DNA from: JANNBN01 sp963763885
GTDB taxonomy: Bacteria; Actinomycetota; Acidimicrobiia; Acidimicrobiales; JANYDT01
DNA: 64,000 bases
Assembly (NCBI GenBank): GCA_963763885.1
Contig: CAVXQD010000003.1
Location: 310,001 to 374,000, forward strand
Direction of reading: 5' to 3'
The position numbers and the translations under genes are program-made. This document shows positions 25,649 to 34,829 of this stretch, piece after piece. The notes under the pieces were generated by a model, which was not told the origin of the DNA, made no database searches, and was given only the letters and a program-made list of their open reading frames with translations. Each line of letters opens with the position of its first letter. The first letter of the stretch is position 1.

Positions 25649-26619
25649 TCAGATGTTCGACTGTTTGACTTCGAGGCGTTCGCGGATCTTGTCGCCGACG
25701 AAGTTGAGCGAGAGCACGGTGAGGAAGATGAAGCCGGCTGGCACAAACATTGCGTGTGGGGCTTGTTGCATCTTGGACAGCCCCGAGGCGTCTTGCATCA
25801 TGCGTCCCCACGAGATGGTGTCGCCGCCCATGCCCGCACCCAGGTAGCTGAGCGTGCCTTCCACCACGATGACCGTGCCAACGCCGATGAGGGCCTGCGC
25901 CATGATCGGCTTGATCACGTTGGGAAGAATTTCTCGGACCAGAATCCGGGTTCGTTTTGCGCCGAGGCTGCGTGCCGCCAAGACGTACTCGCGGGTTGCC
26001 TGTTGCAGCGTCGACGCGCGGACCAGTCGGTAATACGTGGGGACCGTCAGCACGCCGAGCGTGGCGATGAACCGTGGCAACGAAACCCGGCCGCTCTGAG
26101 CCGCCATCACGGCGACCAACATCAGCAAGAAAAGCAGCGGTGGGATGGAAAGCAACGCGTTGGTGAGGAACGTGAACGTGGCTTCCAATTTGCCGCGGAA
26201 GAATCCGCCGAGCAAACCCAGGATTCCACCCCCGATGACGCCAAGCGCAATGGTGGCGATACCGACGATGAGCGAAATTCGGGCGCCGTTGAGGGCGTAG
26301 GTGAGGAGATCGTTCCCGTTGTTGTCGACGCCGAGGAAGTGGTCTTTGCCAAAGGTTCTGGCCCAATGGATTGAACCATCGCCGATGGAAGCAGCGAGGA
26401 GGTAGTCCGTGTCGTCTTTCTTGCGGAGCGGAAGCACGTTCACGGCAGTTGCACAAAAGGCAAGAAATCCAAGCCACGACACGGCAACCCAAAAGGGAAA
26501 GCCGTACTTCTTCTTCTGAGCGGGTGCGGCGGGAGCTGCAGGGTTGGCCAGGTCGAGGCTGGCGAGAGGCGTGCATCCTGCGTTGCGTTGTCAGCCTTGT
26601 CGGCTGTTGCGGCGGTCAT
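25649..26619 (-). CDS. ABC transporter permease, DppC/OppC type (apparent N-terminal frameshift)
   Basis: Inner-membrane permease of a peptide/nickel-type importer. The main frame gives 277 residues from GTG 26482 (MSWLGFLAFCATAV), with OppC signature segments YALNGARISLIVGI, PRFIATLGVLTVPTYYRLVRA and the EAA loop REYVLAARSLGAKRTRILVREILPN in two parts. The likely true start is ATG 26619, which overlaps the dppB-like stop (ATGA) and begins MTAATADKADNA. That frame then loses register near 26585, where restoring one missing base links it to PLASLDLANPAAPAAPAQKK and the first membrane helix. Intact length would be about 323, normal for the family. This is a sequence error or a lesion in the cytoplasmic tail. 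Confidence 0.83.
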
Positions 26620-27569
26620 CGAGCGACCCGGACGCGTGGATCGATGACGCCATAAAGCAAGTCAATCACCGTGGCCGTCAACAAAATGGTGACGGTGATG
26701 ATGGTGACGATGCCAAGCACCTGGAGGTATTCGCGGTTGCCGATGCCTTGCAACAGCGCTGCGCCAAGGCCCTGGAGGTTGAAGATTCGTTCCACGACGA
26801 CAGACCCGCCTAACAAGGCGCCCAGGTTGACGCCCGCAACCGTGATGAGCGTGAGGCTTGAAGGACGTAGCGCGTGACGCCACAGGATGTACCGGTCGGA
26901 CATGCCCTTGGACTTCGCCATGGTGACGAAGTCTTCTTTCAACATGGAGTCCATGTCCGTACGGAGAAGACGAGTGAAGCTGGCCACTTGAGTGGTTGCC
27001 AGGGTGATAGCCGGGAGGATCATCGATTTGAGATGAAGCCACAGCCCATCTGCTATGGGTACATACTGTCCGACGGGCAACCAGCGGAGTTGTAGGCCGA
27101 AGACAAAAACCAAGATGGGGCCGACCACAAAAGCGGGCGAAGACAACGTGGCGTAGTTGCCCATGCTGATTGCCCGGTCGGTGCGGGTACCAGAGCGATA
27201 CGCGCTGGTCATGCCAAGCGGAATCGAAATGGCAAGAGCGAGGAAGAGTGCCATCAGCGTGAGTTCGATGGTGACGGGGTAGTTGCGGCCAACGACGTCA
27301 CGGACTGTTTCGCCCGTGCCGCCGTTGTACTGGCTACCCATGTCGCCGCGGAGGAAGTTGGCCCCCCACGACAGATATTGCAGGTGAAACGGCCGGTCCA
27401 GGCCGAGCTCTTTCGTGAGCTGTGCCACCTTCACTGGGTCCGAAGCACCGTTTCCGAGGATGGTGGTAACAGGATCTCCTGGAAGGAGCTTCAGCATGCT
27501 GAAGGTGATGAGCGTGACCACGATGATCAGTGGGACGACGCTTGCGAGTCGTCGAACTGCGTAGCGCAT
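26616..27569 (-). CDS. ABC transporter permease, DppB/OppB type
   Basis: 317 residues with the OppB layout: MRYAVRRLASVVPLIIVVTL first helix, a long periplasmic loop with LLPGDPVTTILG and RPFHLQYLSWGANFLRGDMG, and GRNYPVTIELTLMALFLALA. The EAA loop is FVTMAKSKGMSDRYILWRHALRP (shown in two parts by the Ala-Gly core), and RDYLQVLGI-like REYLQVLGIVT sits near the end. It forms the channel together with the overlapping DppC-like protein. It is 74 bp downstream of the substrate-binding protein gene, so binding protein - DppB - DppC is one operon. No ATPase subunit gene is present on either side. Confidence 0.88.
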   Translation of the reverse strand: MRYAVRRLASVVPLIIVVTLITFSMLKLLPGDPVTTILGNGASDPVKVAQLTKELGLDRPFHLQYLSWGANFLRGDMGSQYNGGTGETVRDVVGRNYPVTIELTLMALFLALAISIPLGMTSAYRSGTRTDRAISMGNYATLSSPAFVVGPILVFVFGLQLRWLPVGQYVPIADGLWLHLKSMILPAITLATTQVASFTRLLRTDMDSMLKEDFVTMAKSKGMSDRYILWRHALRPSSLTLITVAGVNLGALLGGSVVVERIFNLQGLGAALLQGIGNREYLQVLGIVTIITVTILLTATVIDLLYGVIDPRVRVAR

Positions 27570-27643
27570 CGGTGTGAACCAGCCGTTTCTATTGGGAGTT
27601 GAGGTTTGGAATGAATCCGAAAGCCAGAGTCAGCGAGTGCTGA

Positions 27644-29362
27644 CTAGCCGACGGTCAGGTATGGGATACCGAGGAAGTGCGCCGTGGTGCCCTGTGGCAG
27701 TTTCTCGCCCTTTACGCCGGCAGTGTCTGTGAGTCCGCCGCACTTCGGGCAGCTTGCGATGTGCAGACGGGAGCGCCAGCGCCACATGTGGTACGCCTGC
27801 TCGCCGTACTGGCGGTTGATTGACTCGGCTGCACGCTTACGAACGGCTTGGTCGCTGTTGATACGGATTTGCTCGAATGCCGAGTCAACCTGTCCGTCCA
27901 CCACCCGTCCCCAGTTCAGCGTGTTGCGACCCTGGGTCAGCGGGCAGACGGCCGGGCCGCCACAGCCAGAGGATCCAAGGAACGCTGCGAACGTGTCTGG
28001 GTCGGAGTATGGAAGCCAGTTCCACGTAGCAAGATCGAGTCCTCCACCGGCGGTGAAGACCGTGTTCTGGTAGGCAGAAGTGTCTTGGCCCGGAGCCAGA
28101 CGCACGGAGAAACCGGCACGGTCAGCCATTTGTTTCATGACTGCGATGGTCTGCTGATTGTCGGGGATGTTGTCCGTTCCCAAGACGACGGTGACGGTGT
28201 CGACGCCCTTGTCCTTCTTGTACTGATCAACAAGGGCTTTGGCCTTGTCGAGGTCGAACTGAGGAAAGCCGGAGTCATCGAGGTACCCGGTGACGCCCTT
28301 GGCGAAAGGTCCGTTGGCGGCAGTAGCGCCAGGTGCGCGCACCTTGATGAGCGTGTCGAGGTCAATGGCGTAAGCCCATGCGCGTCGGAGGCGGGCATCG
28401 AGCAACGGGTTGTCCTTCTTCACCATGTTGACGATGTCGTAGGCCGTGGAGTTACCGTCCTCGCTTGTCATCAACTTGACTTTGCCTTCCTTCGCGAGGC
28501 CAGCGAGATCGCGGCCTGTGATGAAGTTGCCCGTCTGCATGAACTGAATCTGGCCGCTCTGGAGCTGAGCCAGGCGCTGATCCTCATCAGGCACCGGGCG
28601 GAACTCGATGGCGTCCAACTTTGGCAAGCCGGTGCGCCAGTAGCTGGGGTTCTTGACCAACTTCATGGACTGGTTGGGAACCCAGCAATCGCCCTTGCAC
28701 ATGAATGCGCCGGTGCCGATTGGGTGCTGGCGATCCTTCTTCTTGATCTGCTCAGGCGCAGCGATGGCTCCTGACTGGCCGATGAAAATTTCTGGGAACG
28801 AGATCCACGCTGTCTTGGTGGTGCACGTTGCTGTCATGCCGTTCCCTGTGCATCCGGCGAGACCACCAAAGAGGTTGCCAGTGACAGCACCGGTACGAAC
28901 CGACTCGAGATTCAACGCAAGGGCTGCGCCATCGAGGGCCTCGCCGTTGTGGAACTTGATGCCAGGACGGACGGTGAACTCCCAGGTCTTGTAGTCCGAG
29001 GAGGACTTCCAGGACTCCACAAGCCAGCCGATCAGTTCGCCGTTGCTATCGCGGTTGAACATGCGGTCGAAGAAGGCGCTGGACACGGTGCCGCCAGGGG
29101 CACCCCACTGTGCGTCGCCGGGAAGCCATCCGGAGGTGGTTTCGTTGGTCAGCGCCATGATTGCGCTGCCGCCGGTTTTTGCCCCTGCTGCTGTTGCCAC
29201 CGTTGTGACGGCCGCCGCTGCTTTGGTGGTTGGTGTGGCCTTCTTCTTCTTGGTGGTCGTTGCCTTCTTCTTCGTTGCCGCGTCAGCGGGGCTGACAGCA
29301 GTTGCGACGAGTGCGACCAGACCAAGTGCGAGTGCGTGAGTGAGAACCCTTCGGTTCCTCAT
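27644..29362 (-). CDS. ABC transporter substrate-binding protein, family 5 (peptide/nickel type)
   Basis: 572 residues. A Sec signal peptide (hydrophobic ALALGLVALVATAV, cleavage near ADA-AT) is followed by an unusual Lys/Thr/Ala-rich spacer (KKKATTTKKKKATPTTK) and the SBP_bac_5 fold. Seen: WLVESWKSSSDYKTWEFTVRP in two parts, IKFHNGEALDG, KDRQHPIGTGAF, ARLRRAWAYAIDLDTLI and DLATWNWLPYSDPDTF. No lipobox Cys is seen; the charged spacer may tether it to the cell surface. Two Cys pairs (CTGNGMTATC, CPKCGG) near the loop and C-terminus may form disulfides. It probably binds short peptides or a related polar ligand. Confidence 0.87.
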   Translation of the reverse strand: MRNRRVLTHALALGLVALVATAVSPADAATKKKATTTKKKKATPTTKAAAAVTTVATAAGAKTGGSAIMALTNETTSGWLPGDAQWGAPGGTVSSAFFDRMFNRDSNGELIGWLVESWKSSSDYKTWEFTVRPGIKFHNGEALDGAALALNLESVRTGAVTGNLFGGLAGCTGNGMTATCTTKTAWISFPEIFIGQSGAIAAPEQIKKKDRQHPIGTGAFMCKGDCWVPNQSMKLVKNPSYWRTGLPKLDAIEFRPVPDEDQRLAQLQSGQIQFMQTGNFITGRDLAGLAKEGKVKLMTSEDGNSTAYDIVNMVKKDNPLLDARLRRAWAYAIDLDTLIKVRAPGATAANGPFAKGVTGYLDDSGFPQFDLDKAKALVDQYKKDKGVDTVTVVLGTDNIPDNQQTIAVMKQMADRAGFSVRLAPGQDTSAYQNTVFTAGGGLDLATWNWLPYSDPDTFAAFLGSSGCGGPAVCPLTQGRNTLNWGRVVDGQVDSAFEQIRINSDQAVRKRAAESINRQYGEQAYHMWRWRSRLHIASCPKCGGLTDTAGVKGEKLPQGTTAHFLGIPYLTVG

Positions 29363-29584
29363 GTGTTCCCCCAGATTTGTGTTGCGCCAGGTGTAATCCT
29401 CAAGGTGCTGAGGTCTGGCTGGCTACGTGACGGATGTCACGCAACGTCGATACTAGCCAAGACGGTAGGTGCACCGGCGAGCCGCGTCACAAATCGTCGA
29501 TCACTTGTCGTTTTGACGAGTGTCCCGGTCTTTTGGCCGCGAACTGCGGGCGAATTGGGGTCCGATCGGGGTACCGTGCAAACC

Positions 29585-29854
29585 ATGCCGTGCGTCACGT
29601 TCACGACGACCCTCAGACGCCATGTGGACTGTCCAGCTGCCGAGGTCGACGGGGCCACCGCAAGAGAAGTGCTGGACGCGTATTTCGCACAGCACCCAAA
29701 GGTTCGGTCCTACGTTCTCGACGAAGCTGGATCGGTGCGAAAGCACGTCGTTGTATTCGTCGGGGGTCGACAGTTAATCGACGTGGTGTCACTCTCCGAT
29801 ACCGTCGATGCGACCGCCGAGGTCTACGTGATGCAGGCACTTTCAGGAGGATGA
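29585..29854 (+). CDS. MoaD/ThiS-like ubiquitin-fold protein
   Basis: 89 residues from ATG 29585. Beta-grasp sulfur-carrier pattern: VTFTTTLRRHV strand pair, GATAREVLDAYFAQHPKVRSY helix (central 20 residues around VLDAYF), HVVVFVGGRQL and a C-terminal tail ending ALSGG. The terminal Gly-Gly is what E1-like enzymes adenylate or thiocarboxylate in MoaD, ThiS and CysO. No MoaE, ThiG or E1 gene is adjacent. Instead a BNR-repeat protein gene starts 4 bases after the stop, so the two are one operon. Confidence 0.8.
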   Translation: MPCVTFTTTLRRHVDCPAAEVDGATAREVLDAYFAQHPKVRSYVLDEAGSVRKHVVVFVGGRQLIDVVSLSDTVDATAEVYVMQALSGG

Positions 29855-29858
29855 CGCC

Positions 29859-30959
29859 ATGAGTAATCGTCAGTTGTTAGTCGGTACCCGCAAAGGTCTG
29901 TTCACCCTTTCCGACGAAAGTGGAAGTTGGAACATCACCAACGTGGAGTTCCTCGGCGACCCGGTCACTGCTGCCTTCGCCAATGCGCGTGGACGTTGGA
30001 TTGCGCTCGGGACCGGCCATTTCGGCACGCATATCTGGCGTGATCGGGGTGACCGATGGACGGAAGTCGGCGCTCCCGCCTATCCGGCGAGACCGGCCGA
30101 CGCAACCGACGTATCGCCGATGACACAACAGCCGTGGCCGTGGACGCTCCAGCTTGCATGGACGCTTGAAGCCGCAGACCCTACGGGTGCAGACGATTCG
30201 TTGTGGTGCGGCACCATTCCTGGCGGCCTCTTCCACTCGCCCGACGGTGGAGACACGTGGACCATGAACCGGCCGTTGTGGGACATGCCAGAGCGTCAGG
30301 AATGGAGCGGCGGCGGATACGACTGGCCGGGCATCCATTCAGTACTTGTGGACCCACGGTCCGCCTCCATCGTGCTGGTTGGAGTCTCGTGCGGTGGGGC
30401 ATGGCGCACGGAAGACGGCGGGGCCACGTGGGCAGTCACCAACGGCATGCGCAACGAGTACATGCCTCCAGGCCTCGAGCACTCGCCTAATGCCCAAGAC
30501 CCACACCGGCTGTCGCATTGTGCGGCACACCCCGACGTGGTGTGGAACCAACACCACAACGGATGCTTCCGATCCACCGATGCAGGCCGCACATGGACGG
30601 AGATCGAGAACCGCCCGCCGTCTGCGTTTGGGTTCCCCGTTGTGGCTCACCCCACCGACCCCAACGTGGCTTGGTTCATTCCGGCCGTCAAGGATGAGCT
30701 GCGCATCCCCGTGGACGCGAAGTTGGTTGTCACCCGAACCACCGATGGCGGTAAGTCGTTCCAATCCTTCGGTGATGGTCTGCCTAGTACGCACGCATAC
30801 GACCTTGTCTACCGGCATGCGTTTGACGTCGATGCCACTGGCACGCACCTTGCGATGGCATCCACTACCGGTTCGCTGTGGTGCAGCGCCTCGGCGGGGG
30901 AGCAGTGGCATCTCGTATCGGCCAACCTGCCACCGGTGTACTTCGTGCGTTTCGTGTGA
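29859..30959 (+). CDS. BNR/sialidase-like beta-propeller protein
   Basis: 366 residues, no signal peptide. Repeated Asp-box motifs (S-x-D-x-G-x-T-W) are visible: HSPDGGDTWT, RTEDGGATWA, RSTDAGRTWT and RTTDGGKSF. These mark a WD40/YVTN/BNR-like propeller of the exo-alpha-sialidase superfamily. The start MSNRQLLVGTRKGLFTL and the HSVLVDPRSASIVLVG segment are typical. Real sialidase catalytic Arg triad residues are not evident, so I do not call it a sialidase. The gene follows the MoaD/ThiS-like gene by 4 bases and overlaps the MFS transporter gene by 4 (GTGA). Confidence 0.82.
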   Translation: MSNRQLLVGTRKGLFTLSDESGSWNITNVEFLGDPVTAAFANARGRWIALGTGHFGTHIWRDRGDRWTEVGAPAYPARPADATDVSPMTQQPWPWTLQLAWTLEAADPTGADDSLWCGTIPGGLFHSPDGGDTWTMNRPLWDMPERQEWSGGGYDWPGIHSVLVDPRSASIVLVGVSCGGAWRTEDGGATWAVTNGMRNEYMPPGLEHSPNAQDPHRLSHCAAHPDVVWNQHHNGCFRSTDAGRTWTEIENRPPSAFGFPVVAHPTDPNVAWFIPAVKDELRIPVDAKLVVTRTTDGGKSFQSFGDGLPSTHAYDLVYRHAFDVDATGTHLAMASTTGSLWCSASAGEQWHLVSANLPPVYFVRFV

Positions 30960-32152
30960 CCAAGCCGGGGGCGTCTGCGTTCCTTGCAACCCGGGCAGCT
31001 CGAGGGGTTGCAGACGGCCTGGTGGCAGCTTCTTTCGCAGCGCTCCTCAGCGCTCGTGGCCTTGACGAGCGGGCACTCGGCCTCCTCGTCACTGCAACTC
31101 TGCTCGGCTCAGCCTCGGTGCTGTTGTGTGTGACTCGTTGGCCTGCGACGCTCACCCCGCAACGGGTGTTGGTGCTGTGCGGCATGCTGATGACCGTCAC
31201 CGGTTTGGCGTTCGCCTTCACAGGCAATGTGTTGGTGTTAGTAGGCCTTGCCGTAGTTGGTCCGTTGAACCCGACGGGTGGCGACGTGTCGGCGTTTCTG
31301 CCGTCCGAGCAGGCCATCTTGACCGGTCGCATCGAGCCAGAGCTTCGTTCCGCAATGTTCGCACGGTATTCGCTTGCGGGTGCCGCTGGAGCAACGGCGG
31401 GTGGTCTGTTGGCCGGAGTGATTGCTTTGGTGGGGCGCCAAATTGGGTTCGGCACGACTGGTGGTGTGGCTCTTGCCCCGTTGATATATGCGTGCATAGG
31501 AGTCGGTGTCACGATTGGGTACCTGCGCATGCGAGGACGAGAGCGGCGTTCTGATGGCGAAGTTTCTCAACCGTCACGACTGTTCGAGTCCCGCTCAACG
31601 GTGCGCCGCCTGGCGTTGTTGTTCGCACTCGACTCGGCTGGAGGCGGGTTTGTCGGAACGGCGCTAGTCGCTGCATGGCTGGCTAGGCGGTTCGATTTCG
31701 ACCTCGCACAGGTTGGCTTTGTGCTGGGCGTCGCGTCTGCTGCGAGCGCGCTGTCCATGTTGGTTGCGCCGCGCTTGTCTCGTCGGTTCGGTTTGGTGGA
31801 GACGATGGTCTTTTCACACGTTCCTGCCAACCTGTTATGCATCGCCGCAGGCATCGCGCCGACCGCTTCCGTCGCTGTCGCTTTACTGATCACTCGGGCG
31901 CTCATTTCGAACCTGGATGTGCCCGCCAGGCAGACGTTCGTCATGTCCATCGTGCCGCCGCAAGAAAGGGCGGCGGCGGCCGCCTTCACCAACGTGCCGC
32001 GCAGCCTTGCCGCGGCGAGCACGCCGGCATTGGCCGGTTGGCTCTTGCACCGCTCCGCATTCGGGTGGCCGCTGATCGCGGGCGGATGTCTGAAGATCGT
32101 CTACGACGTGTTGCTGCTTGCTCGATTCCGCCACCTCAGCACACGCGCCTGA
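30956..32152 (+). CDS. MFS transporter
   Basis: 398 residues from GTG 30956, which overlaps the stop of the BNR-repeat gene. About 11-12 hydrophobic segments are split by a charged central loop (RMRGRERRSDGEVSQPSRLFESR) near residues 195-217. RGVADGLVAASFAALLSARGL at the start and VAPRLSRRFGLVETM in the second half resemble the loop 2-3 and 8-9 motifs of the major facilitator superfamily. RALISNLDVPARQTFVMSIVP, ERAAAAAFTN and RSLAAASTPALAGWL resemble the PotE-unrelated 'DUF-like' MFS group in actinobacteria. The substrate is unknown. Confidence 0.82.
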   Translation: MTKPGASAFLATRAARGVADGLVAASFAALLSARGLDERALGLLVTATLLGSASVLLCVTRWPATLTPQRVLVLCGMLMTVTGLAFAFTGNVLVLVGLAVVGPLNPTGGDVSAFLPSEQAILTGRIEPELRSAMFARYSLAGAAGATAGGLLAGVIALVGRQIGFGTTGGVALAPLIYACIGVGVTIGYLRMRGRERRSDGEVSQPSRLFESRSTVRRLALLFALDSAGGGFVGTALVAAWLARRFDFDLAQVGFVLGVASAASALSMLVAPRLSRRFGLVETMVFSHVPANLLCIAAGIAPTASVAVALLITRALISNLDVPARQTFVMSIVPPQERAAAAAFTNVPRSLAAASTPALAGWLLHRSAFGWPLIAGGCLKIVYDVLLLARFRHLSTRA

Positions 32153-32273
32153 GATCGGACTCGGCAGGCGGAAATTTGCCCTTCTTCCCAATCACTCCTT
32201 GTGGTGGAAACGGTTTGGTGCAACGATGCTTCGAAACTGAACCAACGTTCAGATCCTCGGCCGGGAGGCATCA

Positions 32274-34472
32274 ATGTTCCGCACGTTTGCAGCAGCACAG
32301 TCCCGTCGGCGCAATCAATGGGGCGCAGTGCTAGGAGCCTCGGCCTTGCTGTTCGGCGCGTTTGTCGCCCTGCCACGGACGGCGTCGGCCGCTGCAGTTG
32401 AAGTCCGGGCAGTGAGCCCGAACATCAGCATCAGCCCTGGCGCCATCACGTGCGAAGGAGTCTCTGGCGCCTCCGGTGAAGTTGTCCGATTTTCTGCGAT
32501 CCAGACCCCTCCGCTCTTTCCGGTGGTGAGGTTCATCGGTGGGTCGCTGGTGCTTGGCGCCGAGCCAGGCGACGGTACCGCTCGCCAGGTTCAGTCCGGT
32601 TCGATCTTGACCAATTCGACAGTCAACGGCTGGAACGTCGAGGCAGTGTTGACCGCAACAAGCGTTCTGCCTGCTCCTGGCGTCTTTGGCCCGTCCTGCG
32701 GCAGATACACGTTTGAGATGGCATACGTGGCGAACCTCACCCCGCCGGGTGCAACGTCGCCAGCGCTTCGCGAACGCGGGATCGCAACCGTGAAATCAAT
32801 TATCGGCGGAGGACAAATCACGTCGTTCGGTATCGGGGCATCGTTCACCGCTACTTCGTTTGAATCGATCGGGGCACCTGTCGTGGGCGGGGAACTCGCG
32901 GTCGGTGCCCCGATCACCACCACCACCGGCGTTCTTGTGCGGCAATGGGCTCGCTCGCCGGGCATCGTGAACTGGTTGAGCAACGCGATCGGACCTGGTG
33001 GAGGGGTGTTGGTCCCGCCCTTTTCGAGCGTCACCACCGAGGGTGTCAGCACGGTTGTCAGTGAACCTATTTGTGCAGGAAACGAGTGCGCCACCGGAAG
33101 TGTCCAGGCGAAGGTCGACGGCACCCCTCCAGTGATTTCTTACAGCGGTGTAGTTGACGGAGCGACCTATGTCGCAGATCCCGTCATCTCGTGTTCGGCA
33201 AGCGACGCGTTGTCTGGTGTCTGGATTCCATCGGCAACGCCGTTCTCTCCACCGCGAACGTTAGGAAACGGCTGCTGGATGACGCTGGGAGGTCAATCGC
33301 TAGCGGAACGGACCTACACCGTTTATGCCAACGATGGTGCCGGCAACGTCGGGATTGTGACGGGTCGCTATGTCGTTGATCCGACTTCTCCATCGACGTC
33401 AACTTCGACCACCTCATCGACGATTCTTCCTCCGTCGACGGTCATGCCCACTACGTTTCCGCCGTCGACGATCCCGCCTACTAGTCCTCCCACAACGACA
33501 CCAATCGGTGGGTTACAGATTGAGGCGCCTGGCCAAGTGGGTGTTGGCGTAGGTTTCCGGATTACTGTCCGCGGTGCTGTGCCCGGTGCGCGAATCGATT
33601 TGTCCGCTGGGACCAACACGTTGGGCAGCCTGGTCGCCGGAAACGACGGAGTTGCATCGGCGGTGTACGCGGTGTGGCAGGCGGGGTTCGTGCAACTTCG
33701 AGCGACCGAGGTCGTCTACCGAGCCGGGATTCCGACCACTCGTTCGGTGGAGCGTCCGATCACGGTTGGTTCCGTCCCCACGGTTCCTCCGACCACAGTT
33801 TCTCCGACCACAGTTCCTCCGACCACAGTTCCTCCGACCACGGCTCCGCCAACGACTGGGCCGCAGCCGACCACCACCGTTGTGTTACCCACAATTGGGC
33901 TGGTAATGAACCCAACCGCACCGCTTCTCGCTTCGTCATCGGGCCCGTACATGGGGCCGACGGGCCGGTATCTGAGCGTCACACCGTTCTTGATGCAGGG
34001 CGGGCAGATCAACCTTGCTGAGTTTGAGGTGTTGTGCGGAGGGACCACACCGCCGATCACCATTGACAACGGCGCAACCACTCCAGCGGATCGGCTCGTA
34101 TGCGTCGCAAACGGCGTCGGTCCTCAGACGGTTGTGGTGCGTGATCGTCTCGGGCGTTATGCCACCAGAACACAGGTATGGATTGCGAGTGATCCGTTTG
34201 TGGTTCGCGCCGTAGCCGGGAAGCCGGTGACGTTTACGCTGCCGAGTCAGCCCTCCAATATTCGGCCTGCGTTCGACTTTCCACGTGGAACCGAGTGTGC
34301 GGGCGCAACGTGCACCATTCCGGCGAACCTCGTCGTTGTGCCGCCTGCTGGCCAGCAGGCGCTCTTCAATTGGAACGACATCGGACAGGATCCGTTCCGT
34401 TTCGGAACGGTGATCCTTGAGGTCAGTCCAGCACCGTCGACGACGGTTCCGTCACGGGTCGCATTTCTATGA
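32274..34472 (+). CDS. Secreted Thr/Pro-linker Ig-like protein (3' end frameshifted)
   Basis: 732 residues to the first stop. GGGAGG precedes ATG. A signal peptide (LGASALLFGAFVALPRTASA, cleavage near ASA-AA) is followed by a beta-rich domain with Cys pairs, an Ig/cadherin-like module (GTPPVISYSGVVDGATY; YTVYANDGAGNVG), a Ser/Thr/Pro linker, and a second Ig-like module. A PPTT linker coded by 15-bp repeats and a third module follow. The frame stops at 34472, but the protein clearly continues: a new frame carries MTAAPGSVRLGQPFTFTITG, then the original frame resumes to 34724. Two compensating indels within about 150 bp therefore break the C-terminal Ig domain. The likely role is a cell-surface or extracellular adhesion/structural protein (inference). 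Confidence 0.78.
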   Translation: MFRTFAAAQSRRRNQWGAVLGASALLFGAFVALPRTASAAAVEVRAVSPNISISPGAITCEGVSGASGEVVRFSAIQTPPLFPVVRFIGGSLVLGAEPGDGTARQVQSGSILTNSTVNGWNVEAVLTATSVLPAPGVFGPSCGRYTFEMAYVANLTPPGATSPALRERGIATVKSIIGGGQITSFGIGASFTATSFESIGAPVVGGELAVGAPITTTTGVLVRQWARSPGIVNWLSNAIGPGGGVLVPPFSSVTTEGVSTVVSEPICAGNECATGSVQAKVDGTPPVISYSGVVDGATYVADPVISCSASDALSGVWIPSATPFSPPRTLGNGCWMTLGGQSLAERTYTVYANDGAGNVGIVTGRYVVDPTSPSTSTSTTSSTILPPSTVMPTTFPPSTIPPTSPPTTTPIGGLQIEAPGQVGVGVGFRITVRGAVPGARIDLSAGTNTLGSLVAGNDGVASAVYAVWQAGFVQLRATEVVYRAGIPTTRSVERPITVGSVPTVPPTTVSPTTVPPTTVPPTTAPPTTGPQPTTTVVLPTIGLVMNPTAPLLASSSGPYMGPTGRYLSVTPFLMQGGQINLAEFEVLCGGTTPPITIDNGATTPADRLVCVANGVGPQTVVVRDRLGRYATRTQVWIASDPFVVRAVAGKPVTFTLPSQPSNIRPAFDFPRGTECAGATCTIPANLVVVPPAGQQALFNWNDIGQDPFRFGTVILEVSPAPSTTVPSRVAFL
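33786..33845 (+). repeat. Four 15-bp tandem repeats coding PPTTV
   Basis: Units at 33786, 33801, 33816 and 33831 follow the pattern CCTCCGACCACAGTT with one or two changes per unit. They encode the Pro-Pro-Thr-Thr linker between two Ig-like domains. Being in-frame multiples of three, they can expand or shrink by slippage without breaking the protein. Confidence 0.85.
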
Positions 34473-34724
34473 CCGCGGCTCCGGGCTCGGTTCGCCTTGG
34501 GCAACCGTTCACGTTCACTATCACCGGTACAACTGGCGCATCACGGGTGGACCTCACCTGTGGTGGGGGAACAGTCGGATCCAAGCTGGTCTCGGAGTCC
34601 TTCGTTGCAGTTCATCGGAACCGTATGGGCACTTGGTACCGTGCTGTGCGAGGTCCGTGTGATTGGAGCCAACGGTGTTTCCGTGCTCGGCACCGCAACC
34701 ACAACCGTTGTGGTTAACCCTTGA
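34469..34724 (+). pseudogene. Detached C-terminal Ig-like domain of the preceding gene
   Basis: The segment starts in a different frame from the gene before it (TAAPGSVRLGQPFTFTITG, then SRVDLTCGGGTVGSKL) and switches near 34610 back to the original frame. There it ends with CEVRVIGANGVSVLGTATTT and VVVNP before a TGA at 34722-34724. Joined, these pieces give one normal Ig-like domain with a Cys pair. It is not a separate gene: there is no ribosome site, and the last residues before the break run straight into it. Two one-base indels (near 34465 and 34610) explain it. Confidence 0.7.
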
Positions 34725-34829
34725 GCCGCACTCATCGTCGACGCGTAGGGGATGTGTGTCCCGAAAAAGGTACGTGAAACGTGGTTCGCAGCCCACCCCC
34801 AAGGTCCCCTTCCGACCTCTGACGGGGTA

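Noticed and set aside
29859..30959. Exo-alpha-sialidase
   Set aside because: Asp-boxes are present, but no catalytic Arg triad or signal peptide is visible.
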